The notes under the pieces: generated by a model | Told to the model about the DNA's origin: nothing | Seen by the model: the letters and a program-made list of their open reading frames with translations, nothing else | Database searches by the model: none | DNA from: Chiridota heheva | Lineage: Eukaryota; Echinodermata; Holothuroidea; Apodida; Chiridotidae | Reading direction: 5' to 3' | Assembly (NCBI GenBank): GCA_020152595.1 | Contig: JAIGNY010003255.1 | Span: forward strand, 539,001-603,000 | Length of the DNA stretch: 64,000 nt | Shown: one piece after another, positions 28,921-41,270 of the stretch | How the letters are laid out: each line of letters starts with the position of its first letter | How positions within the stretch are numbered: position 1 is the stretch's first letter | Translations under genes and position numbers: made by a program

Positions 28921-30944
28921 TGAATAAAAACCCTTGCTATACAATCTAGCAGACGAGCAGCATGAATCTTCATGCCCAAATCACGTAGTGACCTAATCCT
29001 CCAGATTATGGCATAAACGCATGTATTGAACAAAAATGAACGTCAAACTGAAGCAAAAGTCAATGGGCTACAACACGGGTCCAAAAAAAGTTGCACTAAA
29101 AATTTAGTGCACCCCAAATTGCGATATGGAAACTTTCTTACTTTGATTTAAAAATTCAAGCATTCAAACTTGGATTCCTTCTTTAGTAATCCAAAGACAA
29201 AGTAATCACTCTTTAAAAAAAATGCATCCAACCATGATCGCAAGCACAAAACCAAATGCGAGAGCGTTCGCAAGTGATCGACACTTTTTGGGATGGCAGC
29301 CCAAGTTTTCGTAAAACGCATTTGATTGTACATATCTCTACGGTGCGTTCTCCAATGTCGACAAATGTACCCCATTTTTTAGTACAAAGTATGTTTATCT
29401 TTTTTAAACAAATACTTGCAATGCAGATGTTAGTAAGTCGGCAAGTCTATGCTAATTCATTTGCATTTAATAAGATATTCCATTTGTAAATCAATCTTGC
29501 ACACAACTCAATTTCAGATATTTTTGCTCATCGTAAATAGAGCATCGCATAAGCGCCCGTGAAAAGTTTTTGTGCCCTCCTATTTAATTGTGTACACCTG
29601 CATGATACAAGTACACAAACTTTCACGAATATGCTGTTTGTCATTTTATACGCAGTGGACAAGCAGTACTAATGGAAGGAGAAAAATTTTTGCGAAACTT
29701 TTCGATAAAAATGCTATTTCGTTGCAGTTTTAGGATGTTTAAGTTAATTTAGATGAGTTCATAGTAGTCTAACAATATTTTAAACAGTAAATTTTTGAAC
29801 CTTTTCATGAATTAATTCTTGATCATTTTGAGACAAGTATTGAGTGTTTTGTTAAATTAGGCCTAGCCTAGGCCATTTTAATTTGCCATTTGTTGCATAG
29901 TGCATGCTCCCTGGCTAGCAGACGGCATGATCACCTTACTATTACATGTTGTATATTTCATCACGTTCATCACATAATTTGTAATATCAACGACAGCCAG
30001 ACAGCGTGAACATCGGACACTCAGAGTAAAACCTGTACTGGAACTGTTTTTTCCCCCCATTCTTTTTGCCCACTGACATCAGTGTAGGGTGTAGAAATAC
30101 ATTTTAAATTCCTTTTTACAGCATTTTAGCACATTTCATAATCAAATTTATGCTCAATGATCATGGCCTAAGCTGCAGCATTACAACTGTCAAGTATGAA
30201 GTCGTTGCACAAAAAATATTGTACTCTATTTTAGTTTAGTATCATTCAGATTGCTTTGTAGGAATTTCCCCCTTTACATTTTTTTTTTTTTTTTTTTTTT
30301 TTTTTTGGTAGGGGTGGGGGAGTTTAATTCATTTTTATGGAATCACGCATTTTAATGTGAACACTGGTAAGCCGTCCACTTAAAAGATTTTTTGCCCTTT
30401 ATTTACAAAAAGGAAGTAAAAGACATTAGTGTTTTGAATGGTCAATCAATGCACTAAAGTTCACAAAAAAAAAAAAATATTTTAAAAACATCAATACTTA
30501 AAGAGCAATAATACCGGTCAGTTTTCCTAACATTTTTGTGTCAGAATCCGTCTACTTCTTCAGAAATTCGTCCAACTAATTAGCTATGCTAATTAAGCAT
30601 GTATACAACATAATTCAAAACAACATTTTAACAATTGTATAGGTAATCACCATTGGTTTTTAATATTTAATACCAGAGTAAAGGGGTCTAAATTGAAGCA
30701 ATTAAACATGATTTTTTGGCTTTACTTTTAATGCAGTCGCAGAATCATCTTAACAAAATAAAGCTTCGTTCACCTCTCCTGATGGTGGACAGAGTCTGGC
30801 ATAAGACTTCAAACAGTTCATGCCAGTAATCAACCACCCTACTACTGTAGAAAGGACAAACTTAAATATAGGCCTTGACAATTGGAAGTAAGCAACTGAA
30901 GATTATACTATATGATGCATCTAAACTCAAATTTACTCACTTTA
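28921..30944. other. Interior of the inverted-repeat structure
   Basis: No transposase-like frame or other gene was recognised. It contains a T run near 30280-30306. Confidence 0.5.
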
Positions 30945-32345
30945 GTGGGTTTTTTATTAATTTTCTTATATTTTTTCATTTTTAGTTAGAAAGGATCTGA
31001 GTAGAAAAAAATTCCTCATCTGACCTTTTAAAAAAGTTAAGAAATTGAAAAAGTGAGCTCGCCAACTAGGCTTGGGCGATATTGAACATTATGCAATATC
31101 GATATATCGCCTGGAAAATATCGATATTATCGAAATATCGATATGCAAATTGTAGGGCGTCATACGTAAGTCGTATGTACAATTCTGGGCAAGGTAATCT
31201 CATCTCGGCTCAAAAAAAGTCAAGTAAAACTTTTTGTACAAATTAACAGAAATCACCGCAAAATATATACATATCATCTTCAAATAAACACCCATTATGT
31301 TTAAAAATGTTCTTTACATGGTTTCTATCTCAAAAGATCAATTACAAAAACATTGAAAAAGTTTAGACCTCTGCATATTTATTATTAAAAACAAAAAAAA
31401 TGTTGTGGAACTGGTATTAGGCCTACACTGTATGCCTTACAAAAATCGGCTCCAATTCTTCTTGAAATTTTATAACTCACTTACTTCTTATGAAAGTTGT
31501 ACTAAAAAGGCATTATTTTGGTAGCATTATATGGACTTCTAGACATTCAGAAGTCCATATATAATGCATATTATCCAATTTATAGTCTGCTTCAATCATC
31601 GCACGAGTGTTGTCACTCGGAAGAAACAGTGGTAGCCTAGATGGTATGTATGTGTGTACATAGCAAAGTACTGTACAGTGAGGTGTATGTAGTTACTGCA
31701 CTGTACATTATCTGATCGATCTGGCAAGACCAGTCTGTCACTTTTACTTTCTGAACTAACAAAATAGTGAGAAAAACCTCATAGTTTTGTCAGTAATTTG
31801 TCAATTAATGATTGTTTGATATAAAACTTTAAATTCAGTATTCCTTTTGAGGAAACTTAACACGATGTTTGAGGATTCAACATCTTATGATTTTTGTTGT
31901 CTGAACATCGTGAGCCATCAAGTATAAAGTTGAAGTATTGCGCAATGCCTCTGTACTCCTCGAGCCAAGTGGTTTTTTCTTCATGGAAGGATTTTTGGGT
32001 AAATGTTATCACAATATTAATGTTTTAATAAGTTTGATCATAACTGACTGCCTGAAACTTTGATATAAATGAAATTTATTAACTTTTTGTGGCTGTTTAA
32101 TAAAAAAATACTTTGATGTTTGATAGTCATGTTTAGCTTTTTAATAGTTCATGTATTGTGTATTATTAAAAAAACATAATATCGATATATCGATATGACC
32201 CTTGAACTCAATATTGGCCATATCGATATAGGTCAATATCGAAATATATCGAAATATCGATATATCGCCCAAGCCTATCGCCAACCATATTTAATAAAAT
32301 TAGTTTTTCATAATCCGAGTTATTCTTTATCCAAGTTGTTCTTTT
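30945..32345. repeat. Family E copy split by a hAT element
   Basis: 30945-31066 and 32286-32345 align end to end with the uninterrupted copy at about 27604-27740, with the insertion between them. Confidence 0.7.
31067..32277. mobile_element. hAT-like non-autonomous transposon with exact 8-bp duplication
   Basis: The termini are a perfect 16-bp inverted repeat, TAGGCTTGGGCGATAT. The flanks are the identical 8-mer TCGCCAAC (31059-31066 and 32278-32285). The element is 1211 bp, rich in ATCGATAT words near both ends, and has no reading frame long enough for a transposase. An internal perfect 13-bp stem (TATATGGACTTCT and AGAAGTCCATATA, about 31529-31562) is present. Confidence 0.88.
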
Positions 32346-32519
32346 ATCTTTAGCTTAGTTTCTACTTAAAAGACCCAAATCTAAAAATGAAAATTCAAAT
32401 ACATCAATACAACACAATAAAACCAAAATTAAAAAAGAAAAAGCAAAAATCCTTATATAAAATTAACCACTATACTAGGATTTTACCATTCGTCCAATGC
32501 ACAGGTTGAAAATAATTTT

Positions 32520-33122
32520 TTTCCGAGGGCCATCATTTAACAACAGCCTCAGGCTGTGGGCCACTCGCATGGCAAAACCAGCGTCACATGGCAAACAAAA
32601 CCACTGAAAACAATCCCTGAATACAAACAACCCGAAAGCGCGCATGTAATAAGAATGTACGCCAGATGTTGGCAGTTCTTAATATCTGCCTTCCTTTGAC
32701 AAGTCTAGTGGTATTGCCAGATATTTTCATTTGGAGCACAGCAATTCAGAAAAAAATTGGGGGCACTTTATAAGTGACACTTATTGGTGGCCCTTAGCGA
32801 AGCCCTCGGAAGCTCTGCAGATTTCTTGTTTTTGATGCCCCGAAATGGCTTAAAACTTCATGCATCCTCTTAACGACGCAACTGGACAAGCTACGACTCT
32901 GCCCAATTTATATCGGCACTCAAGATAATATTTCATTTGATAAGCTGCTGGTCTGCCTAGAAATACCCCAAAGTAAACAAGTATTTTGCAATTTTTACCG
33001 ATCTCTTTCAGATTGATTGGTATGATATATTTTTTGTTCCAATACGACAACTATACTCCGGCCAGATTGGATTGTCTGGCGGGCCAGATTTGGCCCGCCT
33101 ATTAGGAATTAAGAATCGCCGG
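32520..33122. repeat. Right arm of the 4.6-kb inverted-repeat structure
   Basis: Reverse complement of 28490-28920 with extra sequence of the GCGAAGCCCTCGG type inserted near 32700-32830. A third relative lies at 41895-42345. Confidence 0.7.
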
Positions 33123-33189
33123 TCTAATGGATGCATGTAAGGGTTGTCAAATACGTGGACGAAAATGGGTAGGTGGTCAAAAACTGCAT

Positions 33190-34560
33190 GGCCTACCTGG
33201 CCAGATTGTAGTTTGTTGCTAGAGCGGAAGATCTTTCGCGCTAAATTTTGATTGGTTTGGTTTATTGAAGTTTAACGGCACGCGACAGTCAGAGTCAAAT
33301 GTACCAAGAGGGTGTTAATAAATAATGGTGTAAGATTAAGGATAGTGAGGAGATGGAAGGTTTGTAAGGGAAATAAAGGGGAAAAGCTGAATGTGGAAAA
33401 AAAATTTAGGTGAAAAGTAATGGGTCACTAGGTGCACATCTTTTAATAAATTTTTGTTTTCTTTATTAACAAGTTCAGGAAAGTCAAGTTCTTAATACTG
33501 ATAATGTGATAGCCTAAACACAGGAAAACTGCCTCATATTGCAACTTCAGCCTTTTGCTAAATATTTGTGCATTATTTCCACTATAAAATAGATGATTAT
33601 TGGTGAACATTTTCTAGACATTTCCACACATTTTCTAGAACTTGGCGCACAGACATAGGCACACATTTTTGAGTCCACAAATTATCTTCCAAGTTCCATA
33701 TACGTTTTGCAAACTATGCAGTCTGGTACCCAGGGCCCGGGGGTGTGTGTATTTTCTTAGTTTTTGAGATAAGCAAGATGATCTCCGAGTGCGATAGGAT
33801 TTTCCATTTAGCCTAATGTAAACTTAAGTTTCAAGAGTAACTGTCCCCCTCCTCCTCCATACAGAGGCTACCAGTACCAATTGCCAACTTAAAACCTGAC
33901 CTTTTGCCCTCTTTAGCAAACACAAGTCTCCTCAATAAAAGTACACATAATTGCAAAAATACACTCAGGCTTAGTAGCTTTTTACAACATAAACAACAAA
34001 AATGTTGGCTGCATTATTTTGTTTTTTTCTTTTAATCTTGATGATTCATTATAAATAATAGCAGAACTAGTATATGGTGTGACATCATTTTACATGACGT
34101 CACAAAATACTTTGATTTTTTTTAAAAACTAGAATTTCAAGAGGCCAACAAGTATTTCTAAGGTGCTCCCCCATCATCAAACCTTGATAATAGTTTAAAA
34201 TAGGTGTAACGGAAGTAAGATTTTGGGACTCGCCTGACCGTTAGCGGAAGAGATATCACTGACACACGCACTCCCATTGTTGAATTAGGCCTGATGTTAC
34301 TATGTTAGCCTCTCTAGTTCAAGTTCAAAAGGACTGAAAAAAAGTATCTCAATTTTACCAAAATAATCACTATAACATCGAAAAATTATACAACCTGCTG
34401 ACAAAATGAACACTATTTAATGCAAAACAGCAGAAGAGAATAAAAGATTGTCCCGAACAAAGAAAGAAAATACAGGATTAATTTCTCGTATAAACATTTG
34501 GTCCTACATACTCACACGTATCAGGCAGAGAGGGTATATCATAATTGAAATATGTATAAC
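33190..34560. other. Intergenic, no recognised gene
   Basis: No conserved protein motif, array or inverted repeat was identified on either strand. Confidence 0.5.
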
Positions 34561-34574
34561 TACCCTATCGATGT

Positions 34575-34793
34575 AAGGACATTGCGCAATTGATTGCGCA
34601 ATACTTGCAAGCGAAACTGTTGCACTTTCGTCTTGGAGCGAGTCGGGCCAAGCAATATGAATTGGTTCCTGGACTTACCAATGTGCAGGAGAGTAGTTTA
34701 GAATTGATCATGAAAGAGGTAAATAAAATCGTCAGTCAAGAAGCCATAGTCACAACAATATTTTCCATTAAGCTAATGTATTTGGATTTTTAA
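34575..34793 (+). other. Unrecognised coding-looking stretch
   Basis: A frame starting near 34575 reads DIAQLIAQYLQAKLLHF, then GASRAKQYELVPGLTNVQES and LELIMKE, followed by GTAAAT, a possible donor. The composition looks protein-like, but I recognise no family and no good acceptor precedes it. Confidence 0.2.
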
Positions 34794-35535
34794 CCTGTTT
34801 TTCTTTCTTTTTTTCTTTTTTTATGTGGCACCTTATGATTTTTTTCTGAAGAAAAAAATCACGTGGAAAGCTGAAATATTTCCCAAAATGGGCTGCTGCA
34901 GTGGCGGCGTAGCCCCCCCCCCTCCCCTCCTCTTCTAAGATTGTTGAGGGGCGTCAAAAGAATGAAAAGGGCAGTAAAGTCATGATATGCTCTTCTTACT
35001 CAAAAAGGAAATATTTTCTTATTACAAGCAATTTTACCAAATAGTCAATGTATTGAAAAATCGATTGGAACTATGCATCCATGAACCCTGCCACTTCACA
35101 GGAATTATGCCAGATAGCTATACCTGTTACCTCTGTGACGGCAGTGCGCAAAAGGGGAAAAGAAAAAGGAAAAAAAACTTACATAAGATTGTCATGACCC
35201 ATTGGAACTCACAATGACCTGGGTCCAACATGTCCTAACAGAAAGTACATATCACAATAGTTTATTAAACGACTGGTGTTTAAAAAACGCTGAGAAACAA
35301 TTAATAAAATATGTGCGCAGCTGTATATTCTTCTCATGAAAATCACAGAATTAATGAATTTACAACAAAACATGAATCCCACAACAAAAATGAATAAACT
35401 ACACATAATTTTTATTTATGAGACCCATTATCCGTAACGTCACTATGCCTGCTACAGTTCTACAACAGTTGTTGGCAAAGTTTAATGAGCAATTCAGCAT
35501 ATAAAACCCAAACACTTTTACAAACTCCATTTATC

Positions 35536-35705
35536 AGTCCGATTCACGCTCCCGATCGGGAGATCTCCCAATCGGGAGATTTCTTGTCATTATAACCCAC
35601 AATGCATCTTTCCAAATTCAAATCTCGGGAGATCTCCCTAAATCTCCCAATCGGGAGATTTCTTGTCATTATAACCCACAATGCATCTTTCCAAATTCAA
35701 ATCTC
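35536..35705. repeat. Palindromic ATCGGGAGATCTCCC element with ~80-bp duplication
   Basis: The self-complementary word TCGGGAGATCTCCCAATCGG is followed by TTTCTTGTCATTATAACCCA, and the latter block is repeated about 80 bp on. A related copy in opposite orientation lies at 47945-48012. Confidence 0.7.
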
Positions 35706-35940
35706 TCTAAAGAAATACATAACGGTAAAGTAGGTTTAAGTTAAAGGTAGAGAAAATGCATGCGAAATATCATAATTTTATTAGTGTAACAGAACGATGA
35801 AATTATTTTCACCAGCGCAAATTTGACTTTCACCAGGAAATTATAAAGTAATCTTTAACTAAAGAAAATCAATGATGTAGTAGCTCAACATATATTTTGG
35901 AGTATTTACAAGCCTGTTTTGATGGTGACCCCCATATCCC

Positions 35941-35959
35941 AACACACACACACACACAT

Positions 35960-35996
<37 letters not shown>
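35941..35996. repeat. CA dinucleotide microsatellite
   Basis: Interrupted CA repeat with one CATGCA interruption. Confidence 0.95.
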
Positions 35997-35997
<1 letters not shown>

Positions 35998-36309
35998 TCA
36001 CTTTTGACTTTACCCCCTTTCGCCGTAGGCAAATACAGCCTTTGGGTTTAAGATTGAGGAGTCAGGACCAATGTAGACAAGAACCCCTCGGCCGGAAAGG
36101 TAAAAGGCTTCTTTGAAAGATTGCTGCTTATAGAATAATTGGGAGTACCCGTCCCACCGCTGCCCTCGGTGTCGGTCCCCCTGATAACATGCTTTAATTG
36201 TGTCAAATGAATACTAAATGTACATGACAACCTCAATGTATTATGTAGTATTTGTGAGTGGGTGAATTACTATTTGTTTTAATGCTAAAAAAATGACCGA
36301 AACTAAAAG

Positions 36310-36520
36310 GGCGCTTCCTGACCGGTCCGGCTTCAACTTTCTAAAGGGCAACTCCTGCTCCCGTCCGCACATTTTCAAAAGGCCACCTTCTTCCCCTTAG
36401 TCGAGGACCAGGGCAAGCCCCACCCCACCCCTTTTTTTTCCGCCGTGGTTCCGACATCGCTACAGAAGTCAAAATCTCTACGGGCCCCACGACTCTAGTT
36501 GTTCCGCCACTGCGTTTTGG
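36310..36520. repeat. G/C-rich repeat with TTCCGCCACTGCG end
   Basis: On the minus strand it reads CGCAGTGGCGGAACAACTAG followed by G-rich sequence. Similar GTGGCGG openings followed by homopolymer G or C runs occur at 34900, 18365 and 58525. Confidence 0.4.
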
Positions 36521-37038
36521 AGCTTTAATATCGTTTGAATGTGTCAAAACTGTTTTTTTAGGTAAGCCTAACAGCCTAAGGCAATATGATGCAAATTGTA
36601 TTAACAATGTTTGCTTTTGAGTGAAATTGAAGTCATACACATACCCTTACAGCAAAATACTGTTGTATAAAATCAAGATATATTTTAAATCCTTGCAACA
36701 AGACATTATTTATCAACGGCATATTTTCCTGATACTGCTAATATATTAGCCATTTTGAGCAAATAATTCATTATCGCAATTATGAATCACAATAATAGCG
36801 TGGGCCACTGACATGTTGGCAAGAGAGTATTTTTCAAATTGCTCCCAAACTTTGAAATTTAATTGTGTAGGATAATTTTAATTCAAAAGTTACGTTGTGT
36901 AAGTCTGGATCAAATCCAATCAATCTTCTTTGCATTTGTCACTATTTCTTCGGAAGATAAATGCTTTTAGAAAAAATCGCCAAAACATGCCTCACATGTC
37001 AGCATGTTACTTCAACTTCAATTTCAACTTTAAATCTG

Positions 37039-37744
37039 TATGGAAGCATATGCCGGTAAATATTTGGATCGCGTAGCAAATATGATAACTACGCGACGTA
37101 ATTCCAACTACGACGCGACGTGATTCCGAGGTTTTGACCGGTGTAAAAGTAAGCTTCCCCCTCCCCCAGTAAGTAAATTTTGACCCCCGGCCCATATTTC
37201 CTAGGAAATTTGGGCCCCAAACAATTAAGTCATAGCCATGAAGTAAATTTGGTCCCCCCTCATAGTAAAAACGGTCCGCTAGGAAATTTGGGCCCGGCCC
37301 TTCTTTCCTAGGAAATTTGGAGACAACAACTTGTCCCCCTTTTGCAAGAAAAAACCCTTCTTCTCCCTTCATAGTAAATCTCACGGTGCCGTTTTGCGTA
37401 AAGCACGCTTTTTTTCTTTAGTGTATCCCGATGGGTACTGCCCAGATCGAAGAAAATATTCTCTTTCTTTTTCACCGAAGTGCTTACTGGAAGCCATTTG
37501 CTGTTCGTGGGCAAATTCTACGAGTACAACGGCGCTGTATTCCTTACATAAATATTATCAAGTCAGTACACAAGGAACTTCCGTACAGACACCAATAAAT
37601 TACTAGTAAAATCAATCCGGAGGGGACCAAATTCACTAGCCATTCCTTAGGAAATAAAGACCGGGGAGCCCAAATTTACGGAAGGAAGAGGGGGAGGGGA
37701 AAGGGGGGGGGGGATTTACTATCACACCGGCATATGCTTCCATA
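37039..37744. mobile_element. Foldback element with 19-bp perfect ends
   Basis: TATGGAAGCATATGCCGGT at 37039-37057 is mirrored at 37726-37744. The interior repeats TTTCCTAGGAAATTTGGG-like words in both orientations (37195-37330 and 37640-37670). No reading frame of note. Confidence 0.6.
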
Positions 37745-37860
37745 AGTCTGCAACTTGCAAGTTCAGCCTTTACCTCCCGTAGTCGTCTCGCAGCTGACCA
37801 CAGACCCACGTGTGTTACAAGGCCGTGCGAGTGTTTATTCTGTCATTGTTGAGTATCATC

Positions 37861-37924
37861 ATGGAAGCAGAAGAGACTGACGTCATAAAAAGACACCCGG
37901 TTGAAGTTTCTGTCAGTTGCCAGG
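37861..37924 (+). CDS. Candidate first coding exon, unrecognised
   Basis: ATG opens MEAEETDVIKRHPVEVSVSC and the frame runs into a strong donor, G then GTAAGT. The splice phase fits the acceptor at 39575, but that is a one-in-three coincidence and the downstream gene is broken. It may be the start of a separate gene whose other exons are not visible. Confidence 0.28.
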
Positions 37925-39574
37925 GTAAGTCACACGTTAAACTTTATTTTTTGAAAATTTTCTTTTTGAATTTTCTTTAACTTTTGCCTCGTTTTAGAGG
38001 AATTTGATTTCAAAAGTTGGTTCCCAAATTTACTGGGTACAAAAACAGGTCCATAATCGCCGTATTCCTGACACAGCCAACACAAAATATCAAATTTCAA
38101 CAATTTCGTAAAAGTGAACCTTAAGAGCATTTGACACAGACCTAATCCGCGATATTGCGCATGCCAAAATATTCTGGCGAGTGCACCCTAAAATATTCAT
38201 TATTTCGATTTGGTTGTTCAATTGTTAATGTTGTAATGATCATACCGTGTTACGCGAAAAATCTCTGCTATCCGTAAATTTCTAACTTCCAATTGAATAT
38301 TTCTAGTATTAAACGGTAGAAACAAAAAAGTTTAAACTAAACGTAGTAACGTTAGGCCTAAGTTAAGTTAACTTGGTATTATAAAGCTAACCATGTTTAA
38401 ACAAGGATATCATTTTTGATTGTTTTAAAATTTATTTATTTAAATGTTTAAGCTTCCCTATTTTGGTCATAATTTTATCCTGTTATTTCATGGGTTTGAT
38501 CTAGTGTTCAGTGTTTGATTTTTGATCTAGATTTATTTTTACCGTCTTATAATTTCTGCATTTTGTGTGTGTGTGTGTCACGGGTAACTCACTTTGAAGT
38601 ATAAACATGGCTGCTGACACTGTTGGCCGAGAAGTCACGCTCTTTTTACATTATTATCGTCAGACATGAATATGCATCGTTCTTTGATTAAGATTAGCAG
38701 GCCTACAATCCCCACGACCACGCTGCCCAACGGGGGATATGCCATAATTTTGACTTAAAATATGTAAAAAGTTCTTGCAACATGAATATGCATTGTTTTT
38801 AATTAAGTTATAAGGCTCACAATCCGCGCTGTCCAGCCAAGGATGCTGTATGGAAGCCATGTATATGATAATGATTCTTTAAAAAGTATCTGACTAAAAC
38901 ATTCACATCGGAAGTTCACGAGTCAGGGGGTATTTTTCAAGGGGACCTGCATTCCATATTTACTGCGTGTAACGTTTGGCACAATAATGAGGCAAACAGT
39001 TACCATAACTTTCATCTTTTCATAATTTGTATCATTCCATTCCTTTGTTAATTATCATCTTGTTTTTAACATTGTACTTGTTTCTGTTCTTTTTGACCTC
39101 GATCGAGTTCTTGTTTGATTATTTTTTACTCTTTCGTTATTTCTGCATTTCAATCTTAAAATTAAGCAATATAGAAGCTACACTTGGGCCTTTGTTTAGG
39201 GATTCATGTAATTTTGGTGGCAAGCAAAGTTTCAAAATAAACCAAACTTAACAGAAATCAAATTAAAAAGAAATGGCAATATTCAAAAAATAAATCGAAT
39301 TTCCTAATCCAATATGAGGCATAGAAAAAGCACTAGTCGTACTACGGTTTGCTAATTTAAATCTTAAGGGCTTCTTGACAGAAACATAAAGACGAGGCCT
39401 TGCTTTTATTTGCTTGTTACTGTTTAGGCCTTTGCGAATTGTAAGGTGCTATAGAGGGCCACGCCACATTGCCCAAAAGAGGTTTGTGGCAACAGTTCCT
39501 CAGAAACAAGAGAAAATAAGAGGTTGCTTATTTTATATTTGTCAAAAACTTTTCTGATTTTCTCTTACCTCCAG

Positions 39575-40746
39575 AAGTCATTCAAAATTCAGATCAAAGA
39601 TTGTACACATCTGGTGGATTTGAAATGCCATCGTCATATGTTGTTAATAAACAAGGTTCAAGTCTGTATCATCTTAAAAGCAACCATGAAGAGACAAATA
39701 CACAAAACTGGCTGCATGTTGCTGATACTTCCTGTTCCAATATTCATTTGTATTCTCTTGACCGAGATGTGGGTGTCGTAGGACTGCCTCTTGATTTTCA
39801 GGATAATGATGTATACCTACAGTACCAAGTGGGCCCAGGAAATGACAGGTACATTTACATGAATAATCTTCAGCTTGCTTTGAATAATGACTGTTCTTTT
39901 ATACATCTTAATCTGGCTACTTCTTTGTTTTGTAAATGCATACAGGTTCTGTGCATTGCATCTGGGTGTGATTTTGCTTCCTTCTTTGTCAGTTTGTAAA
40001 GAAGAGCAAAGTCACATTTTTCAATGTCTTTTTCCAAAACGCAAATTCCATATGTGGCACAAATTTCTCTGAACAGTTAGTTGTTCATGACAGATTATGA
40101 TGTAGCACACCTTGGTATATATTAATTTTTTCAGTTGGTTGGATGGTTTTGCTGCTAACCGGGCTTGTCTGAGTAGGTGTGAAACACCGCTTGCATTGTA
40201 TAACAGTCAGAAAACTGATGATTCTGCAGTTAGCCATCAACCTTTAAAAAAAAAAAATCCTCCACGCAAGCTGGAAAGTCACCTTCGAGGACGAATTGCT
40301 CCCATCTGATGAAGCATTGAGGTTACACTAGTTGAGATCTTGCAGGGTGAGTAAGGTTTGGGGTAAGTATCAAGAGGAAATAATTACTTATCCTGACATA
40401 TCCCTTTATGGATGGAATTTTTCTGATGGAATAACGTGACAGTTTGATGGGATTCAGAGGAGAACATATTTGCCATACAAAAAGAAAAGAAAAGAACAAG
40501 AGGCTGCGGTTCTAAAAAAGTAAGTGCATGGGTAGAATCTGTAAGTGTGTTAAGGAAGTAATTAAATGTGGGCCTGGGTGCACTTGTGTTGATTGCCAGA
40601 ATACAAATTGTACAAGGACGGGAGTTGTCAAATTTCTAGAGTCAAATGAGTCGGATGAGGAAGAAGAAGAAGAAGTCAATGCGGGTACAGCTTATACTCA
40701 TGCGTATGATGGTGACTCTTCAAGTGATGAAGAAAATGTTATATGA
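39575..40746 (+). pseudogene. Degenerate multi-copy gene with nuclease-like core and C-terminal CXC domain
   Basis: The frame from 39575 to 39999 reads HEETNTQNWLHVADTSC, then IHLYSLDRDVGVVGLPL and IASGCDFASFF. These align with the HEEADTR, SPDTDV and GCD blocks of a large invertebrate family I know as multi-copy uncharacterised proteins with a PIN/FEN-like acidic pattern; here two acidic positions are replaced. Further on, 40256-40420 reads FEDELLPSDEALRLH, a TAG where Trp is expected, then YPDISLYGWNFSDG. At 40440-40620 come WDSEENI, GCGSKK and KCGPGCTCVDCQN, a tesmin/TSO1-like CXC domain. At least two stops and several one-base shifts break the frame. The tail is acidic (SNESDEEEEEE) and ends at 40746. 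A 1-kb non-coding-looking gap or intron lies around 40000-40134. Confidence 0.6.
40528..40746 (+). pseudogene. CXC (tesmin/TSO1-like) domain end of the broken gene
   Basis: Cysteines are spaced as CMGRICKC, CGPGCTC, VDCQN. An upstream GCGSKK lies one base out of frame, in a run of six A. Such domains bind DNA in LIN54/tesmin proteins and also occur at the C-terminus of element-like multi-copy genes. Confidence 0.6.
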
Positions 40747-40794
40747 ATTTTTCAGTTTTAAGACAGTCAATTGCCCCCAAAAGTATGTTTATTG

Positions 40795-41270
40795 AAAAAG
40801 ATTCAATTCAATTTTCCTTGCAGTTTCTTCTCGTCAGCTTTTGTCATCTTCCAGGTTTCGCATCCATAGAGGAGTACTGAGACTACATTTGATTGAAATA
40901 TTTTCAGTTTTAGTTTTTATCTGGTAGGTGTTTGATTTCCAAATCTTGTCAAGTTGTATGAAAGTTGCCTGTGTCAGCTCAATTCAACGTTTTATGTCTT
41001 CATCCGTATCTCCTTCTTTGTCCAGTGTTGCACCAAGATAGACAAAGCTATCAACATCTTCAAGCTCTGCATTTGCAACTTTAATGATTGTTCCATCAGT
41101 GTTGTTGTTAATGCGCATGATCTATGGCTTTTTTTCATTAATCTTCAGACCAACTTTTTTACCTGTTTCATGTAGTTTGCTTGTTTTGCCTTGGAGTTAT
41201 TCTTTGATTGCAATCTTGAACACAACTCGTTGGGACACCTCTGTTCCGCCGTTTAATGTTGGTGAAATGA
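40795..41270 (-). mobile_element. LINE (non-LTR retrotransposon) reverse transcriptase tail
   Basis: On the minus strand: KLHETGKKVGLKINEKK, then ELEDVDSFVYLGATLDKEGD, then after a shift QSNVVSVLLYGCETWKMTK. FVYLG and LLYGCETW are hallmark blocks of the RT C-terminal part in RTE/Jockey-like LINEs. An internal stop (after DEDIKR) and a frameshift make it inactive. The upstream RT core is missing. Confidence 0.8.

Noticed and set aside
37861-39848. A confident spliced gene joining 37861-37924 to 39575-39848
   Set aside because: Phases fit, but the downstream part belongs to a broken multi-copy gene whose family I would not expect to start this way; kept only as a low-confidence exon.
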